Below are positions 46,820-56,917 of a stretch of 63,143 nt of DNA, piece by piece (the stretch's first letter is position 1; every line of letters starts with the position of its first letter). Under the pieces are notes generated by a model, which was given only the letters and a program-made list of their open reading frames with translations, did not search any database and was not told the origin of the DNA. The DNA comes from Lacticaseibacillus porcinae. GTDB lineage: Bacteria; Bacillota; Bacilli; Lactobacillales; Lactobacillaceae. The DNA lies in assembly GCF_003946305.1 (NCBI RefSeq), contig NZ_RHNS01000016.1:1-63143 (forward strand), in the 5' to 3' direction. Made by a program: the position numbers and the translations under genes.

Positions 46820-49267
46820 CTATTGATTGGTACTGGAAGTGTTAGAAGTAGTGACTTTGCCATAACCGTTCGACTTTTTACCACTAGCGTATTCCCAGAA
46901 TTGTTTGTAATTATCGGTGGTGCCGCCGATCGCAAAGTTACTGGTGGTGACGCCTGGCAAGTAGTCATTGTAAAGACTAGTGACGGTGCCGCCGCTTTCA
47001 GCGACGTCATATGACTTCCCATCATAAGTGACTTTACCGGTTTTTTCGCCGGTGAGCTTGGATACTGTCGCTGATTTAACTGTACTTGGTTCAGTACTGG
47101 TTTGATCGGCTTTGAACTGATCAGGGATCACGCGATAAGCCGCGTTAGCCAGCTCTGCCCAATAAGCTAAGTTGGTGTTTGAAGCGGAACTCGACAAGTT
47201 GTAACTGGTGCCGTTTGCGTTGTCGTAGCCGATCCAAGAGGCTAAGGTCATCCCAGGTGTTGAGCCAACAAACCAAATATCTTTATAGTCGTTTGATGTC
47301 CCAGTTTTACCGATCAAGTTCGTCGTATTGAAGTTCAATTGGTAATTTAAGCTGGCGGCAGTCCCTTTGGCGACGACTTGATGCATCATTTGTTGCATGA
47401 TGTAAGTTGTTGCTGGGGAGAAGACGCGGGTATTGTTCGTTTGATGTTGATAGATCACATTGCCGCCTGGATCGACGATTTTATCGATGACAAACGCATC
47501 GGTGTGATTCCCGCCATTTTCAAAAGTCGTATAGGCACTGGCTTGATCTTCAACCGAAACCCCGTAGTCAGTCCCACCAAGGGCTAATCCAAGTTGCGAG
47601 TAGTCGTTGGCAGTCAATGAGTTGATCCCAGCTTTGGTGAGGTAATCTTTGACGTTAGTTTTTTGACGGACTTCATTGTACAAGTTAACGGCAGGAATGT
47701 TGTAAGATTCTGCTAACGCATCAGTCGCCGAGATAAACTTGTTTTGGATCTGGCCACCATAGTCGGTAACTGAGTAATTCGTGAAGTTGGTTTTAAAGTC
47801 AGCCAACATCGTTTGTGAGCCGATCAATTGATTTTCGATTGCAGGACCGTAAACCGCTAATGGCTTGATCGAAGAACCTGGGCTACGGGTGGTGTAGATG
47901 TGGTTGAGTTCCCCACTGACGCCACCAACGAATCCGACCACTGCACCAGTGGTGTTGTCCAATAAAACCGAGCCGTTTTGAACAGGTTCAGAATCGGTGA
48001 CATATTCACCGGTTTCTGGATCGATTTCACTGGAGGAATAAGTGTAGCCGAGGTCAGCGTTTTTGACGACAGATTGCATGGCATCATAAACTTGCTTGTT
48101 GATCGTGGAGTGGATCTGATAGCCTTTGGTGGTTAACAAATTTTGCGCTGAAGTGAGATATTGGTTATCTAAGGCGGTATCTTTGTCCAAGTCTGCTTGG
48201 GTGTGGCCGTCTTGTTTGGCCAACTGCAACGCTAAAATGGATTTAGCTTCAGAAGTGACCATGTTGTAAACATAAGCATACTTCGTGGTCGCATCGTCGT
48301 TGCTGGTGTCGTGGCCTTTGAAATCAGCTTTTAAATCAAACTTTTTGGCGTCGTCATATTCTTTTTTGGTGATTTCGCCATCACGATACATCCGAAATAA
48401 CACCGTGTGTTGGCGGTTGATCCCTGCAGATAAGTCTGATTTTAAGTCGCCATTAGCATTATAAGGCGTGTAAACCGAAGGACTTTGCGGCAACCCAGCG
48501 ATAAAGGCAGATTCCGGCAGGTTCAAGTCTTTGGCATTTTTACCGAACAAGCCTTGCGCCGCGGTTTGAACGCCGGCGATGTTTTGACCTTTGTTGTTGC
48601 GGCCTAAGGTCACGATGTTCAAATACGATTGTAAAATGTTCTTCTTAGAAAAGAAGTGGTTGACGCGCAAGGCGTACATGATTTCAGTGACCTTGCGTTT
48701 AAACGTGGTTTCAGAGCTTAAGAATTGCAATTTGACCACTTGCTGTGTCAAGGTCGACCCACCAGTTTGGCTACCGACGCCAGAAAATTCTGAAAATACT
48801 GCCCGGATCACCGATTTTGGCGATACCCCTGAGTTGGTATAAAAATCTGAATCTTCTGTGGCAATGATCGCTTTTTGGACCCAAGGAGAGATATCAGACA
48901 AATTGACCGTATCGCGGATCAAATCTGACTTCACATGGGTGAGTTCGACGTTATTGGCAAAATATAAATTCGTTGATTGATCAACGTTACTTAACGTGCG
49001 GGCCATCGCCGTTTTTGAAGGGACATCTGTGTTTGAAACGATGGCCGCAAAATAACCTGCCAGCAAACCGACCCCAAACACCCCACCGATCGCGATCACG
49101 GCAACGGCGTAATAAACGATGGTTTTCAATGCTTGTAACATGATGTCCACGTACATGGGCAAAGTTTTCATCGATAACGCCGGAAGGGCTTGTTCAGTTT
49201 TATTGAGCCGAGCACGGGTGTTGAGCCGAGTGATCAGCGCATGCCACCAGTTTTTTGGCGTCTTCAC
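46820..49267 (-). CDS. Class A penicillin-binding protein (PBP1A/2A-like)
   Basis: 815 aa with start GTG 49267, chosen because AAAGGTGGG precedes it; an in-frame ATG at 49306 has no site. A membrane anchor lies near residues 45-75. Glycosyltransferase domain: TEDSDFYTNSG (the usual His is Asn) and GGSTLTQQ. Transpeptidase motifs: SPGSSIKP (nucleophile Ser), SYN and GKTGTSND. Builds and crosslinks peptidoglycan outside the membrane. The C-terminus is Ser/Thr/Gly-rich. Monocistronic. Confidence 0.93.
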   Translation of the reverse strand: MKTPKNWWHALITRLNTRARLNKTEQALPALSMKTLPMYVDIMLQALKTIVYYAVAVIAIGGVFGVGLLAGYFAAIVSNTDVPSKTAMARTLSNVDQSTNLYFANNVELTHVKSDLIRDTVNLSDISPWVQKAIIATEDSDFYTNSGVSPKSVIRAVFSEFSGVGSQTGGSTLTQQVVKLQFLSSETTFKRKVTEIMYALRVNHFFSKKNILQSYLNIVTLGRNNKGQNIAGVQTAAQGLFGKNAKDLNLPESAFIAGLPQSPSVYTPYNANGDLKSDLSAGINRQHTVLFRMYRDGEITKKEYDDAKKFDLKADFKGHDTSNDDATTKYAYVYNMVTSEAKSILALQLAKQDGHTQADLDKDTALDNQYLTSAQNLLTTKGYQIHSTINKQVYDAMQSVVKNADLGYTYSSSEIDPETGEYVTDSEPVQNGSVLLDNTTGAVVGFVGGVSGELNHIYTTRSPGSSIKPLAVYGPAIENQLIGSQTMLADFKTNFTNYSVTDYGGQIQNKFISATDALAESYNIPAVNLYNEVRQKTNVKDYLTKAGINSLTANDYSQLGLALGGTDYGVSVEDQASAYTTFENGGNHTDAFVIDKIVDPGGNVIYQHQTNNTRVFSPATTYIMQQMMHQVVAKGTAASLNYQLNFNTTNLIGKTGTSNDYKDIWFVGSTPGMTLASWIGYDNANGTSYNLSSSASNTNLAYWAELANAAYRVIPDQFKADQTSTEPSTVKSATVSKLTGEKTGKVTYDGKSYDVAESGGTVTSLYNDYLPGVTTSNFAIGGTTDNYKQFWEYASGKKSNGYGKVTTSNTSSTNQ

Positions 49268-49436
49268 ATTTTTCCCACCTTTTAAAAATTGTGCAATATG
49301 GCTCATTTTATCATTAGATTGTTGTAAACACCATTAAAGGTGAAACACCGTCGAGTTACAGTATTTTTACAGCTAGACGAAAGCCTGGCCTCGTGGTAGC
49401 GTTAAAGCAAAGCTCTGGTGAGGAGGTCAGCAACTC

Positions 49437-50117
49437 ATGTACCGCAATTTATTTTTCGATGTCGACGATACGCTATTGGATTTTGAAGCTGGAGAGCTTA
49501 AAAGCCTGCAAGCCACTTTCGAAAAACATCACATTGATTACACCCAGAAATTAGAAACCACCTATTTAGGCATCAACGCCGAACTTTGGCGCCAATATGA
49601 AAAAGGCACGATCACTCGCGAGCAGATCTTTTATAAGCGGATGCGCCAGTTGTTCAAACAGTTGAATTTGGCAGGCGACCCTGAAGCGGTGGAAAAAGAC
49701 TATTTCACCATGGTCAATCGCCAAGCGGTGTTGATTCCTCGTGTGGAAGCGACCCTTGAGGCGTTGAAAGATTATCATTTGTATATTGTGTCCAACGGCT
49801 TTGAGTCAGCACAACGTTATCGATTGACGAAAAGTCATTTGATCGATTACTTCGATGATATTTTCGTGTCCGATACTATCGGCGCCCCGAAGCCGACGAA
49901 AGCCTTCTTTGATTATGTGGCCAAGCGCACGCCGCATTTCAATCCACAAACGAGTTTGATCATTGGGGATTCTTTGACCTCAGATATTCAAGGTGGGCGT
50001 AATGCGCATATGGATACCGCGTGGTTTAATCCCCATTTTAACGCGAATCATGGCCCGATTTATTCGACTTATAATTTCAACGATTTCAGTGATTTATTAA
50101 AAATCGTCAAAGCCTAA
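49437..50117 (+). CDS. HAD hydrolase, YjjG/YfnB-type nucleotidase
   Basis: 226 aa. Motif I DVDDTLLDF (8-16), motif II Ser-Asn in IVSNG, and motif IV GDSLTSDIQGG. The DVDDTLLDF form and cap size are those of the YjjG family, which removes phosphate from pyrimidine nucleotides and from damaged analogues. Ribosome site GAGGAGG. Confidence 0.88.
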   Translation: MYRNLFFDVDDTLLDFEAGELKSLQATFEKHHIDYTQKLETTYLGINAELWRQYEKGTITREQIFYKRMRQLFKQLNLAGDPEAVEKDYFTMVNRQAVLIPRVEATLEALKDYHLYIVSNGFESAQRYRLTKSHLIDYFDDIFVSDTIGAPKPTKAFFDYVAKRTPHFNPQTSLIIGDSLTSDIQGGRNAHMDTAWFNPHFNANHGPIYSTYNFNDFSDLLKIVKA

Positions 50118-50120
50118 ATG

Positions 50121-50155
50121 AAAAAGCTGCCGCGAAATTTCGCGACAGCTTTTTT
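50121..50155. terminator. Bidirectional terminator
   Basis: AAAAAGCTG-x-CGCGAAA pairs with TTTCGCG-x-CAGCTTTTTT, between convergent genes. Confidence 0.92.
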
Positions 50156-50158
50156 AAA

Positions 50159-50905
50159 TTAACGCAGGCGAATCGAGCCGCTGTTGAGAGACTCGATACC
50201 GTGATCTGTTGCTAACAGTAATGCACCATCATCAGCAAAGCCTTGAACTACCCCCACTAAAGGATGGCTTAAGCCTTGAACGATCACGCTTCGGCCAAGC
50301 CATGCCGCATGTTTCCGAAATTGCGGCATGATCGACTCAGGTACGTGGAGAAGTTGATCGAAGTGTTGCAACCATGACGCCACTAGTGCTGGTCGCATGT
50401 CAGTGGTTGGAACGTGGTCAAGTAAAGTGCCGACTGGCAAGTCAATCGGGACATCAGGGGCATCACGAGCTGGGGCGATGTTGACGCCAACGCCGACTAA
50501 GACGCTGCCATTTTCCAAACGATTCGCTAAAATACCAGCGATTTTTTGATCACCGATCAAGACATCATTCACCCACTTGATTTGGGTGGTGACGCCAAAC
50601 AACTCAAACGCCGCAAGTTGTAAAGCGACCCCGGCAGCTGGTGTGATCAAGCTGAGCTGTACCGGATCTAATTGAAAGCCGCCGTATGTGAAGTAGATCC
50701 CAGTATGTGCTGGTGAGAAAAAGGCTTTGCCGCGGCGGCCAACGCCTTGGGTTTGTTCGCCGGCGACTAATAATTGAGGATGCGGCGCATGTAAAAGTTG
50801 CTGGGCCATCACTTGATTGGTTGACGTGGTTTGCTGAACGCAAGTCACATCAACGGCTTGTAGCGATTGTGGTAAGGCTTGTTGCAAGGTTTCAGTGGTG
50901 AACAT
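50159..50905 (-). CDS. birA2: Biotin-protein ligase, second copy (no HTH domain)
   Basis: 248 aa. Core motifs: QQTTSTNQV, GEQTQGVGRRGKAFFSP (a canonical biotin-AMP loop, unlike the degenerate one at 11467), KWVNDVLIGDQKIAG and GVGVNI. No DNA-binding domain. It attaches biotin to a carrier Lys. Being in chromosomal context beside pepV, it is probably the resident ligase, whose targets (for example pyruvate carboxylase) lie outside this window. Its ATG shares the last base of the pepV stop position. Confidence 0.92.
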   Translation of the reverse strand: MFTTETLQQALPQSLQAVDVTCVQQTTSTNQVMAQQLLHAPHPQLLVAGEQTQGVGRRGKAFFSPAHTGIYFTYGGFQLDPVQLSLITPAAGVALQLAAFELFGVTTQIKWVNDVLIGDQKIAGILANRLENGSVLVGVGVNIAPARDAPDVPIDLPVGTLLDHVPTTDMRPALVASWLQHFDQLLHVPESIMPQFRKHAAWLGRSVIVQGLSHPLVGVVQGFADDGALLLATDHGIESLNSGSIRLR

Positions 50906-52317
50906 TACAAGGCCTCGGTTTGAGTCAAACGGTAAATCGCATCGGCATATATGGCGACAGCATTCATGATGTCTTCGATCGGCATATATTCGTTAGCTTG
51001 ATGCATCACATTTTCGCGTCCTGGCATCATCGCCCCAAAGGCAACACCGCGGTTTAAGATGCGACCATAAGTGCCGCCACCAATAGATTGTTCGCGACCG
51101 TCGTGGCCAGTGTGATCTTGATAGACTTGCAATAAGGTTTTAACGAAAGGATCATCACCTGACACATAATGTGGGGTGTGGCCAGCTTCAGTGACGCTGA
51201 CGGTCACGTCTGCGCCGAGTGCTTGTTGCATGTTGGCTTGAATCGTGGCCAAATCAATGCCTTGCGGGTAACGAACGTTGATGGCGATGGTTTGTTCACC
51301 ATTTGGTCGGAAGGTGAATAGGTCAGCGCTGGCAGTGAGATCCCCCATGATTGCATCGCTGAAGGCCAAGTTTAAGTGGTGACCGCGAGAATCGTTGTGC
51401 AAATGATCAGCAGTCGTTTGCAAATACAAGTGACTTGCTGGATCATCGACCCAAGGGGCTAACAATGTCGCCAAATGCGTCGCGGCGTTGATCCCAGCTT
51501 TAGGTTCTAAGGCATGTGCCCCAAAGCCAGTCACTGTAAATTGCACGCCATCTGCAGTGTCGTCGTAGCTGATCGTGACGTCATTAACTTTGGCGTATGC
51601 GTCAGCTTGAGCTTGCCAGTCGTCAGGTAAATTGCCGATCAACGTTGCAGTGGCGGATTGTGGCACCATGTTCACGCGCAGTCCAGCATCAAAAGCTGTC
51701 ATGCTGGTGTGGCCGCTAGTTGGTTGCGCGGCAAAGGTGAGGGTCAAGGTGCTGATGCCTTTTTCCCCGTTGATGATCGGAAATTCTGCATCTGGTGAAA
51801 AACCGTAATCTGGCATGGTTTGGGTGGCTTCATAGCGATCCATGCCGTACCAGTTGGATTCTTCATCAGTCCCGATGATAAAATGGATCGTTTGTTTTGG
51901 GGTGATGCCTTGGTCTTTGAGCAAGCGCAATGCGTAATAAGCTGCTAATGTTGGGCCTTTGTCATCGGCGCTACCGCGACCATAAATGCGGCCGTCTTGA
52001 ATCTTGGCGACAAAAGGATCACTGTCCCAACCAGCACCTGCAGGCACCACGTCCACATGGCCGAGGATGCCTAAAGTGGTGACGCCTTCACCGAAGCTGA
52101 TGCGGCCAGCCACATTTTCAACATTTAAAGTGTCAAAGCCGTCGCGTTCGGCCAAGCCAAGCATTGCCTTTAAAGCATCAGCTGGGGCAGGGCCTAAGGG
52201 AGCGTCTGCAGTTTTATGTTCAACGTCGCGCACAGAAGGGATCGCGATCAATGCTTTAAGGTCTGTCAACAAGTCGCGTTCATAGCTTGCGGCAACTTTT
52301 TGCCAATCGATTGTCAT
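50905..52317 (-). CDS. pepV: Dipeptidase PepV (M20 family)
   Basis: 470 aa with start ATG 52317 behind AAGGCGGG. Zinc site motifs [12 protein letters not shown], the DDKGP bridge and GTDEES with the catalytic Glu. Hydrolyses dipeptides with an N-terminal L- or D-residue, including carnosine. Overlaps birA2 by one base, so the two are co-transcribed. Confidence 0.94.
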   Translation of the reverse strand: MTIDWQKVAASYERDLLTDLKALIAIPSVRDVEHKTADAPLGPAPADALKAMLGLAERDGFDTLNVENVAGRISFGEGVTTLGILGHVDVVPAGAGWDSDPFVAKIQDGRIYGRGSADDKGPTLAAYYALRLLKDQGITPKQTIHFIIGTDEESNWYGMDRYEATQTMPDYGFSPDAEFPIINGEKGISTLTLTFAAQPTSGHTSMTAFDAGLRVNMVPQSATATLIGNLPDDWQAQADAYAKVNDVTISYDDTADGVQFTVTGFGAHALEPKAGINAATHLATLLAPWVDDPASHLYLQTTADHLHNDSRGHHLNLAFSDAIMGDLTASADLFTFRPNGEQTIAINVRYPQGIDLATIQANMQQALGADVTVSVTEAGHTPHYVSGDDPFVKTLLQVYQDHTGHDGREQSIGGGTYGRILNRGVAFGAMMPGRENVMHQANEYMPIEDIMNAVAIYADAIYRLTQTEAL

Positions 52318-52393
52318 GTGTTTTCCCGCCTTTTGATTTGATACCTTCACGATAACAGATTTTTCAAGCGCTGGCTATTTTTAAGGTGCCAAT

Positions 52394-52424
52394 AAAAAAG
52401 CGTTTCCTCAAAGTGGGGAAACGC
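52394..52424 (-). terminator. Terminator of the GDPD gene
   Basis: On the minus strand GCGTTTCC/GGAAACGC with a 9-base loop, then TTTTTT. Confidence 0.9.
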
Positions 52425-52430
52425 AACGGG

Positions 52431-53762
52431 TCAAAGGCTCAACCCTAAAGCATTGAAGTTTAAACTGTCGATCGCGGTTTGGCCGAGACTCAACGTTGGG
52501 CGATCGACAGTGGTGACGGCGTTAAATTGGGTCAACCACACTTGAGCTTGATTTAAATGCAACTGCAGTTGTAAGTGCTTGGCTTGCACCCAACCGGCTT
52601 TGGTTTGACACCACACTTGATCACCATGCAACTTCACTGCGGAGATCAATACGTGAGCGCCCGCCTGCAAGCTGCCGACTTGGGCACTGGTGGCACGTGA
52701 GGTGATCCGCGTCGGCAAGGTTTTGAGAAATTGGGTATGGACCGTTGCGTGTTGGTTGACTAGCAGCTGCGCCCAGCCAGCCATTGGGGCCAAATTCAAA
52801 GTGTCAGCAGGTACAAAGGCGTTGGTGTCGATTTGATCATAAGTGACGCCTTGAGATTTGATCGATTTCATCACCGTGAAAGTTTGACCTGGGGCAATGG
52901 TTTGTTTGCGTAGGTTAGGCATGTAAGGATTTTCGTAAACCGGTAACGTTTGCGTTGAGTTGTTGCTTGCTAAGGCATCGACTGGATGGCTTTGGGCATC
53001 TTGGGTCAACAATTGATATTGATGGGCAAACCCAGGGTAGTTGGTGACGACCCCATCAATGGGAATGTTAGATAACCACCGCCACTTCGCACGATTTTCA
53101 TTCATTTCATCCCAAACATAAACTTGTTGGCCGATGTGGTGGAGATCAGAAACCAATTTTTCTGTGACTAATGTGGAGGAAATGTTGATACCAGTGACAT
53201 AAGGGAATACCGCAAAAGTGATCCGCTTCAGCGAGCCGACAATGAAGATCCGTGGGACAGTTGGTAATAGGACTTGCAGACGTTTCAGCGACTTTAATGA
53301 AAAGGAGTGGAACATCACCCGATTTTCCATGTGGTATTGTTTGACTAACGCGGCAATTTTTTGTTCCATTTGGGGATGTGGGACCCCTTTTTCAATTTTG
53401 GTTTCGATCAAGAATTTGGCGTTGGTTTGTTGATAATGTGTAAAAAGGGCTTGAAGACTGTGAATCGGTTCGCCATTTTTGGTATGATATTGCTGGATTT
53501 GGGAATAATCAGAACTGGCGATCGTGACATCAGCGCCAGTGGTTCGCAACAACGTTGGATCATGTTGGATCACCAACGTCCCATCTTTTGATTCTTGGAC
53601 GTCGAGTTCGACATAATCGGCGCCAGCCGCAAAAGCCGCAGAATCAGATTGAAACGTTTGTTCCGGATAAACTAAAGGATCACCGCGATGGCCGACGACA
53701 ACAAAGGCTGATAAACACGCCCAAAGTGCCAGCCACCCAGTGATCAGTAACGTTTTTGACAT
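52431..53762 (-). CDS. Membrane-anchored glycerophosphodiester phosphodiesterase
   Basis: 443 aa. One N-terminal anchor (about residues 5-22), then the GDPD domain: HRGDPLVYPEQT with His25-Arg26, ELDVQ, QHDP. A C-terminal region of about 170 residues (from PVYENPYMPNLRKQ) looks like two SH3- or GW-type wall-binding modules. It cleaves glycerophosphodiesters or teichoic acid fragments at the cell surface. Confidence 0.88.
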   Translation of the reverse strand: MSKTLLITGWLALWACLSAFVVVGHRGDPLVYPEQTFQSDSAAFAAGADYVELDVQESKDGTLVIQHDPTLLRTTGADVTIASSDYSQIQQYHTKNGEPIHSLQALFTHYQQTNAKFLIETKIEKGVPHPQMEQKIAALVKQYHMENRVMFHSFSLKSLKRLQVLLPTVPRIFIVGSLKRITFAVFPYVTGINISSTLVTEKLVSDLHHIGQQVYVWDEMNENRAKWRWLSNIPIDGVVTNYPGFAHQYQLLTQDAQSHPVDALASNNSTQTLPVYENPYMPNLRKQTIAPGQTFTVMKSIKSQGVTYDQIDTNAFVPADTLNLAPMAGWAQLLVNQHATVHTQFLKTLPTRITSRATSAQVGSLQAGAHVLISAVKLHGDQVWCQTKAGWVQAKHLQLQLHLNQAQVWLTQFNAVTTVDRPTLSLGQTAIDSLNFNALGLSL

Positions 53763-53805
53763 CGTAAACTCCTTTACGGATCACACAGAAAGTACGAGGG
53801 ATCAT

Positions 53806-54120
53806 ATGGCTGAAGACAATCAAGTGTTTGATTTGATTCAAGAAATTACCTTAAATGATGGCACCCGCTATTATGAATTAGGGAACATCTTAATGAACGG
53901 ACGCGCAGAAAAAGCAGCGATGAAACATTTGATCAAATATGTTCGCATCATGCAACTTAATATTCCTCATTCTACCGCAGTGCGCAAGTATGAAAGTTAC
54001 ATCAACGACCATTATACTATGCCACCGTTTGATTTGGACCATTGGGAACAATGGGAGAAGCCAGAAGGTCCGATCAAAGCCGCTTATGACGAGATCTTAC
54101 GGCAAAATCACATTGGTTAA
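53806..54120 (+). CDS. Hypothetical protein upstream of YibE/F pair
   Basis: 104 aa with start ATG 53806 behind a weak GAGGG; upstream in-frame start at 53740 lies inside the divergent GDPD gene. Acidic and soluble (VFDLIQEITLNDGTRYYELG, MPPFDLDHWEQW are its most notable parts). Family not recognised. Its stop lies inside the start region of the next gene, indicating coupling with the YibE/F pair. Confidence 0.7.
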   Translation: MAEDNQVFDLIQEITLNDGTRYYELGNILMNGRAEKAAMKHLIKYVRIMQLNIPHSTAVRKYESYINDHYTMPPFDLDHWEQWEKPEGPIKAAYDEILRQNHIG

Positions 54121-55189
54121 GGGATTATTAAAATGGATGTGGCCACTACTTGCATTTGTGTTGGTATTTGTCGGCGTGCAATTTGACGCTGGTTTGTATT
54201 CAAAGCCGATCGCACGCGTGACTAGCGCCAAAATCGTTAAAACTGTCGCCCAAACCGACAATTTTGAAAACCAAGACCATGTTTATACCCAAGCGTTAAC
54301 GGCAAAGCTTTTGAATACCAAACATCGCGGGCGGGTTTTGCATTTGCACAATACCTATTCTGGTAGTGGTGCTGAAGATGCCAAACTTGGCGTTGGCTCA
54401 CAAGTGTTTTTATCTGAGAATGCGGCAGGCCACTTCACCATTTCTGGGATCAAACGCGATGCGATTTTGCTTGGATTAGTGGCAGCAACGGTGGTGCTAC
54501 TTGGGATCATCATGAAAAAGCATTTGTGGTTGACGTTGGCGTCTTTGGCAGCCAACGCAGTGGTGTTTGTGTTGGCTTTGCATGTGGAAATTGCCAGTCA
54601 TCAAGTTCTGGCGTTTTTCCTGTTTAGTTTAGTTGCCATCGCCTTTGCAGTGATCACGACGCTATTTGTAGTTGGCTTTAAACCACTGGCCGCAGTGGTG
54701 AGTGCCGCGACGATTTTGGCAACTGGCTTAGGGGTGGCGTTAGGTTATGCGATTTTTAATGCGACGAATTATCACGGGTTACATTTAGAAACCGTCAATT
54801 ACGTGACACAAGCGCCCCAATTGTTGTTTTTTGTTCAGATCATCATTGGGTCACTTGGTGCAGTGCTTGATGAAAGCTCAGATATTGCTGTGGCGATTTT
54901 TCAACTACAAGATGGGGCCCGCGCTCGCTTTCAAGCTGGGATGGCGATCGGTCGCAATGTGATGGGACCGTTGATCGCGGTATTGTTTATGATTTTTATT
55001 GCAGGGACGTTCAACGAAGCCGTGTTGTGGTTGCGCAATGACAATGCCATTGCCACTACGGTCAGCTGGGTGATGGGTTTAGGCTTTGCCCAGTCGTTGA
55101 TCTCAGCGTTTGGGATCGTGTTGGCGATTCCGTTGACCAGTGGTTTAGCGGCACTAGCAGCCGGTTTTGAAAGTAGGCGAGCAGCATGA
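54113..55189 (+). CDS. YibE/F-family membrane protein (first of pair)
   Basis: 358 aa if begun at TTG 54113, which overlaps the previous stop; an ATG at 54137 is possible. An N-terminal membrane segment, an extracytoplasmic beta-rich domain (about 30-115), then about seven membrane segments with the conserved DESSDIAVAIFQL near residue 260. Function of the family unknown; pairs are widespread in Gram-positives. Confidence 0.83.
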   Translation: MVKGLLKWMWPLLAFVLVFVGVQFDAGLYSKPIARVTSAKIVKTVAQTDNFENQDHVYTQALTAKLLNTKHRGRVLHLHNTYSGSGAEDAKLGVGSQVFLSENAAGHFTISGIKRDAILLGLVAATVVLLGIIMKKHLWLTLASLAANAVVFVLALHVEIASHQVLAFFLFSLVAIAFAVITTLFVVGFKPLAAVVSAATILATGLGVALGYAIFNATNYHGLHLETVNYVTQAPQLLFFVQIIIGSLGAVLDESSDIAVAIFQLQDGARARFQAGMAIGRNVMGPLIAVLFMIFIAGTFNEAVLWLRNDNAIATTVSWVMGLGFAQSLISAFGIVLAIPLTSGLAALAAGFESRRAA

Positions 55190-55920
55190 ATGCAATGGTC
55201 GGCTTAGTGATCGCGTTGTTGATCTTAATGTTGTTGGTCGGCGGTCGACAAGGCTTGAGTAATTTCTTGGCGCTTGCGATCAATACTTTTTTGATGATTT
55301 TGGCGGTGGTGTTGATGGCCGGTGGCTTTTCGCCGGTAGCAGTGGCCTTTGTGATCGGATTGTTGGTGCTAGCGACGACGATTTTTATGAGTACCAGTCA
55401 CTTAGAGGTTGCCGGTCCTGCTTTTGTGGCGTCGTTGATGGTGATGGCTGGCGTTTTGCTGGTGGTGTTCTTGGGCGTTTGGTTATCGCAAACGTCAGGC
55501 TTTGGACAAGAAGATTCAGAAGAGCTTGAAGGCTTTTCGGTGTATATCGGCGTCAGCTTTCAACAGTTGATGATCGCCACAGGGTTGTTAGGCACCCTTG
55601 GGGCGATCGCAGAAGCCGCTTGTGCGGTTGCCGCTGGGGTGATCGAGCTTGGGGATGCGGCGACAGTGTCAGGGTTGCGCGAAATTGAAACCACGATCAT
55701 CGGCACGGCAATGAACACCTTGTTTTTTGGGTTTTTCGGCGGCTTTTCGGCATTGTTCATTTGGTTTGCGCAATTGAAATATCCTTTGTGGCAGATCTTA
55801 AATAATCAGATTTTTGTTGGGGAGTTGTTGCAAGTGCTGTTTTCAGTGATCGCTGTGATTTTAACGGTGCCGATGACGATTTGGATCGTGCGCCGGCGGC
55901 AAACAGGAAGGAGGTCGTAA
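55186..55920 (+). CDS. YibE/F-family membrane protein (second of pair)
   Basis: 244 aa, about six to seven membrane segments. Overlaps the first partner by 4 bp. Conserved acidic and small residues (GLREIETTIIGTAMNTLFFG is split by charged residues) resemble those of its partner, so the two likely form one complex. Confidence 0.85.
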   Translation: MNAMVGLVIALLILMLLVGGRQGLSNFLALAINTFLMILAVVLMAGGFSPVAVAFVIGLLVLATTIFMSTSHLEVAGPAFVASLMVMAGVLLVVFLGVWLSQTSGFGQEDSEELEGFSVYIGVSFQQLMIATGLLGTLGAIAEAACAVAAGVIELGDAATVSGLREIETTIIGTAMNTLFFGFFGGFSALFIWFAQLKYPLWQILNNQIFVGELLQVLFSVIAVILTVPMTIWIVRRRQTGRRS

Positions 55921-55921
55921 G

Positions 55922-56515
55922 ATGAACTTTTTTATTGCAGATACTCATTTTTTTCATCGCGACTTGCTGGGTCAAAATGATTTTGCGCCACGGTTGTTTG
56001 ATTCAGTTGCGACGATGAATGCCGCGATGATCAATGCGTGGAATGCCCGTGTTGATGATAACGATGTGGTGTATCACTTAGGCGATATTGCCATGAATCC
56101 TGAAAACGTGCCTAGTGATCAAGCAGTGCTTGAGATCTTGTTGCAACTCAACGGCCGCATTGCGTTTATCAAAGGCAATCACGATTACCAAAGCTTGTTT
56201 AAGTTCTTGCACAAAAACGATCCTGGATGGCACAGCCAAGCCAAATTCACCTTTCATCCAGTCGGCACCATTATTAAAGATGACCACACCCAATTCATCA
56301 TGACTCATTACCCGATGTTGCTTGGGATCACCAAGCAAACGTTGAATCTTCATGGTCACATTCACCACAATATGGTACCGATCGCCGAAGACATCAATGT
56401 TGGGGTCGATGCTCCAGAACGCGATTGGTTGAACATTCCTTGGGGGAGTCCGTTATCGGCCCAAGAGATCCATGAATTGTTTGCGATCAAACAAAAAATG
56501 TTGAAAAAAGCTTGA
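55922..56515 (+). CDS. Metallophosphoesterase
   Basis: 197 aa calcineurin-like fold. Metal ligands: ADTHFFH (6-12), YHLGDIA, KGNHD, and GHIHHN. AGGAGG overlaps the previous stop. Substrate unknown; similar proteins act on nucleotides or phosphodiesters. Confidence 0.88.
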   Translation: MNFFIADTHFFHRDLLGQNDFAPRLFDSVATMNAAMINAWNARVDDNDVVYHLGDIAMNPENVPSDQAVLEILLQLNGRIAFIKGNHDYQSLFKFLHKNDPGWHSQAKFTFHPVGTIIKDDHTQFIMTHYPMLLGITKQTLNLHGHIHHNMVPIAEDINVGVDAPERDWLNIPWGSPLSAQEIHELFAIKQKMLKKA

Positions 56516-56578
56516 TTTCACATTGATTTTTAATGCAATTCTCGATAAACTGTCATTATACAACTGGGAGGTGGGATA

Positions 56579-56815
56579 ATGGCAGCTGATGTTCAAGCGT
56601 TGCAAGCGTTGCGTCGCGATGTGTTAGCAAGCACCCCAGCACCAAATTTGGGGCAAGTGAATGGGTTGATCACCTTGGGGTTTCGAAAACTGGCAGGAAA
56701 CGGGTTTTCTGCGGCATATTTTCATTTCAGTTTTTGGCCGCAATTGCGGCCACTGCTACAACCTGCCGCCCAATCCACGTTAGCCACACGTTTTGAAGCG
56801 TTGGTTCAAGCGTAA
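56579..56815 (+). CDS. Small hypothetical protein
   Basis: 78 aa with a strong GGGAGGTGG site and its own terminator, so it is probably a real gene. Amphipathic, with an aromatic centre (FSAAYFHFSFWPQLRPLL). No recognised family. Confidence 0.65.
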   Translation: MAADVQALQALRRDVLASTPAPNLGQVNGLITLGFRKLAGNGFSAAYFHFSFWPQLRPLLQPAAQSTLATRFEALVQA

Positions 56816-56820
56816 AGGTA

Positions 56821-56844
56821 AAAGTCGCTACGGCGGCTTTTTTT
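56821..56844 (+). terminator. Terminator of the small gene
   Basis: AAAGTCGC/GCGGCTTT with a TACG loop, then a T run. Confidence 0.85.
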
Positions 56845-56917
56845 AGTGGCCTGAAGGGTGGTTTCGTTGGTAGGCGTTGAAGTGTTATACTTAATCATTA
56901 TGAAAGGAGGTTGTCAA

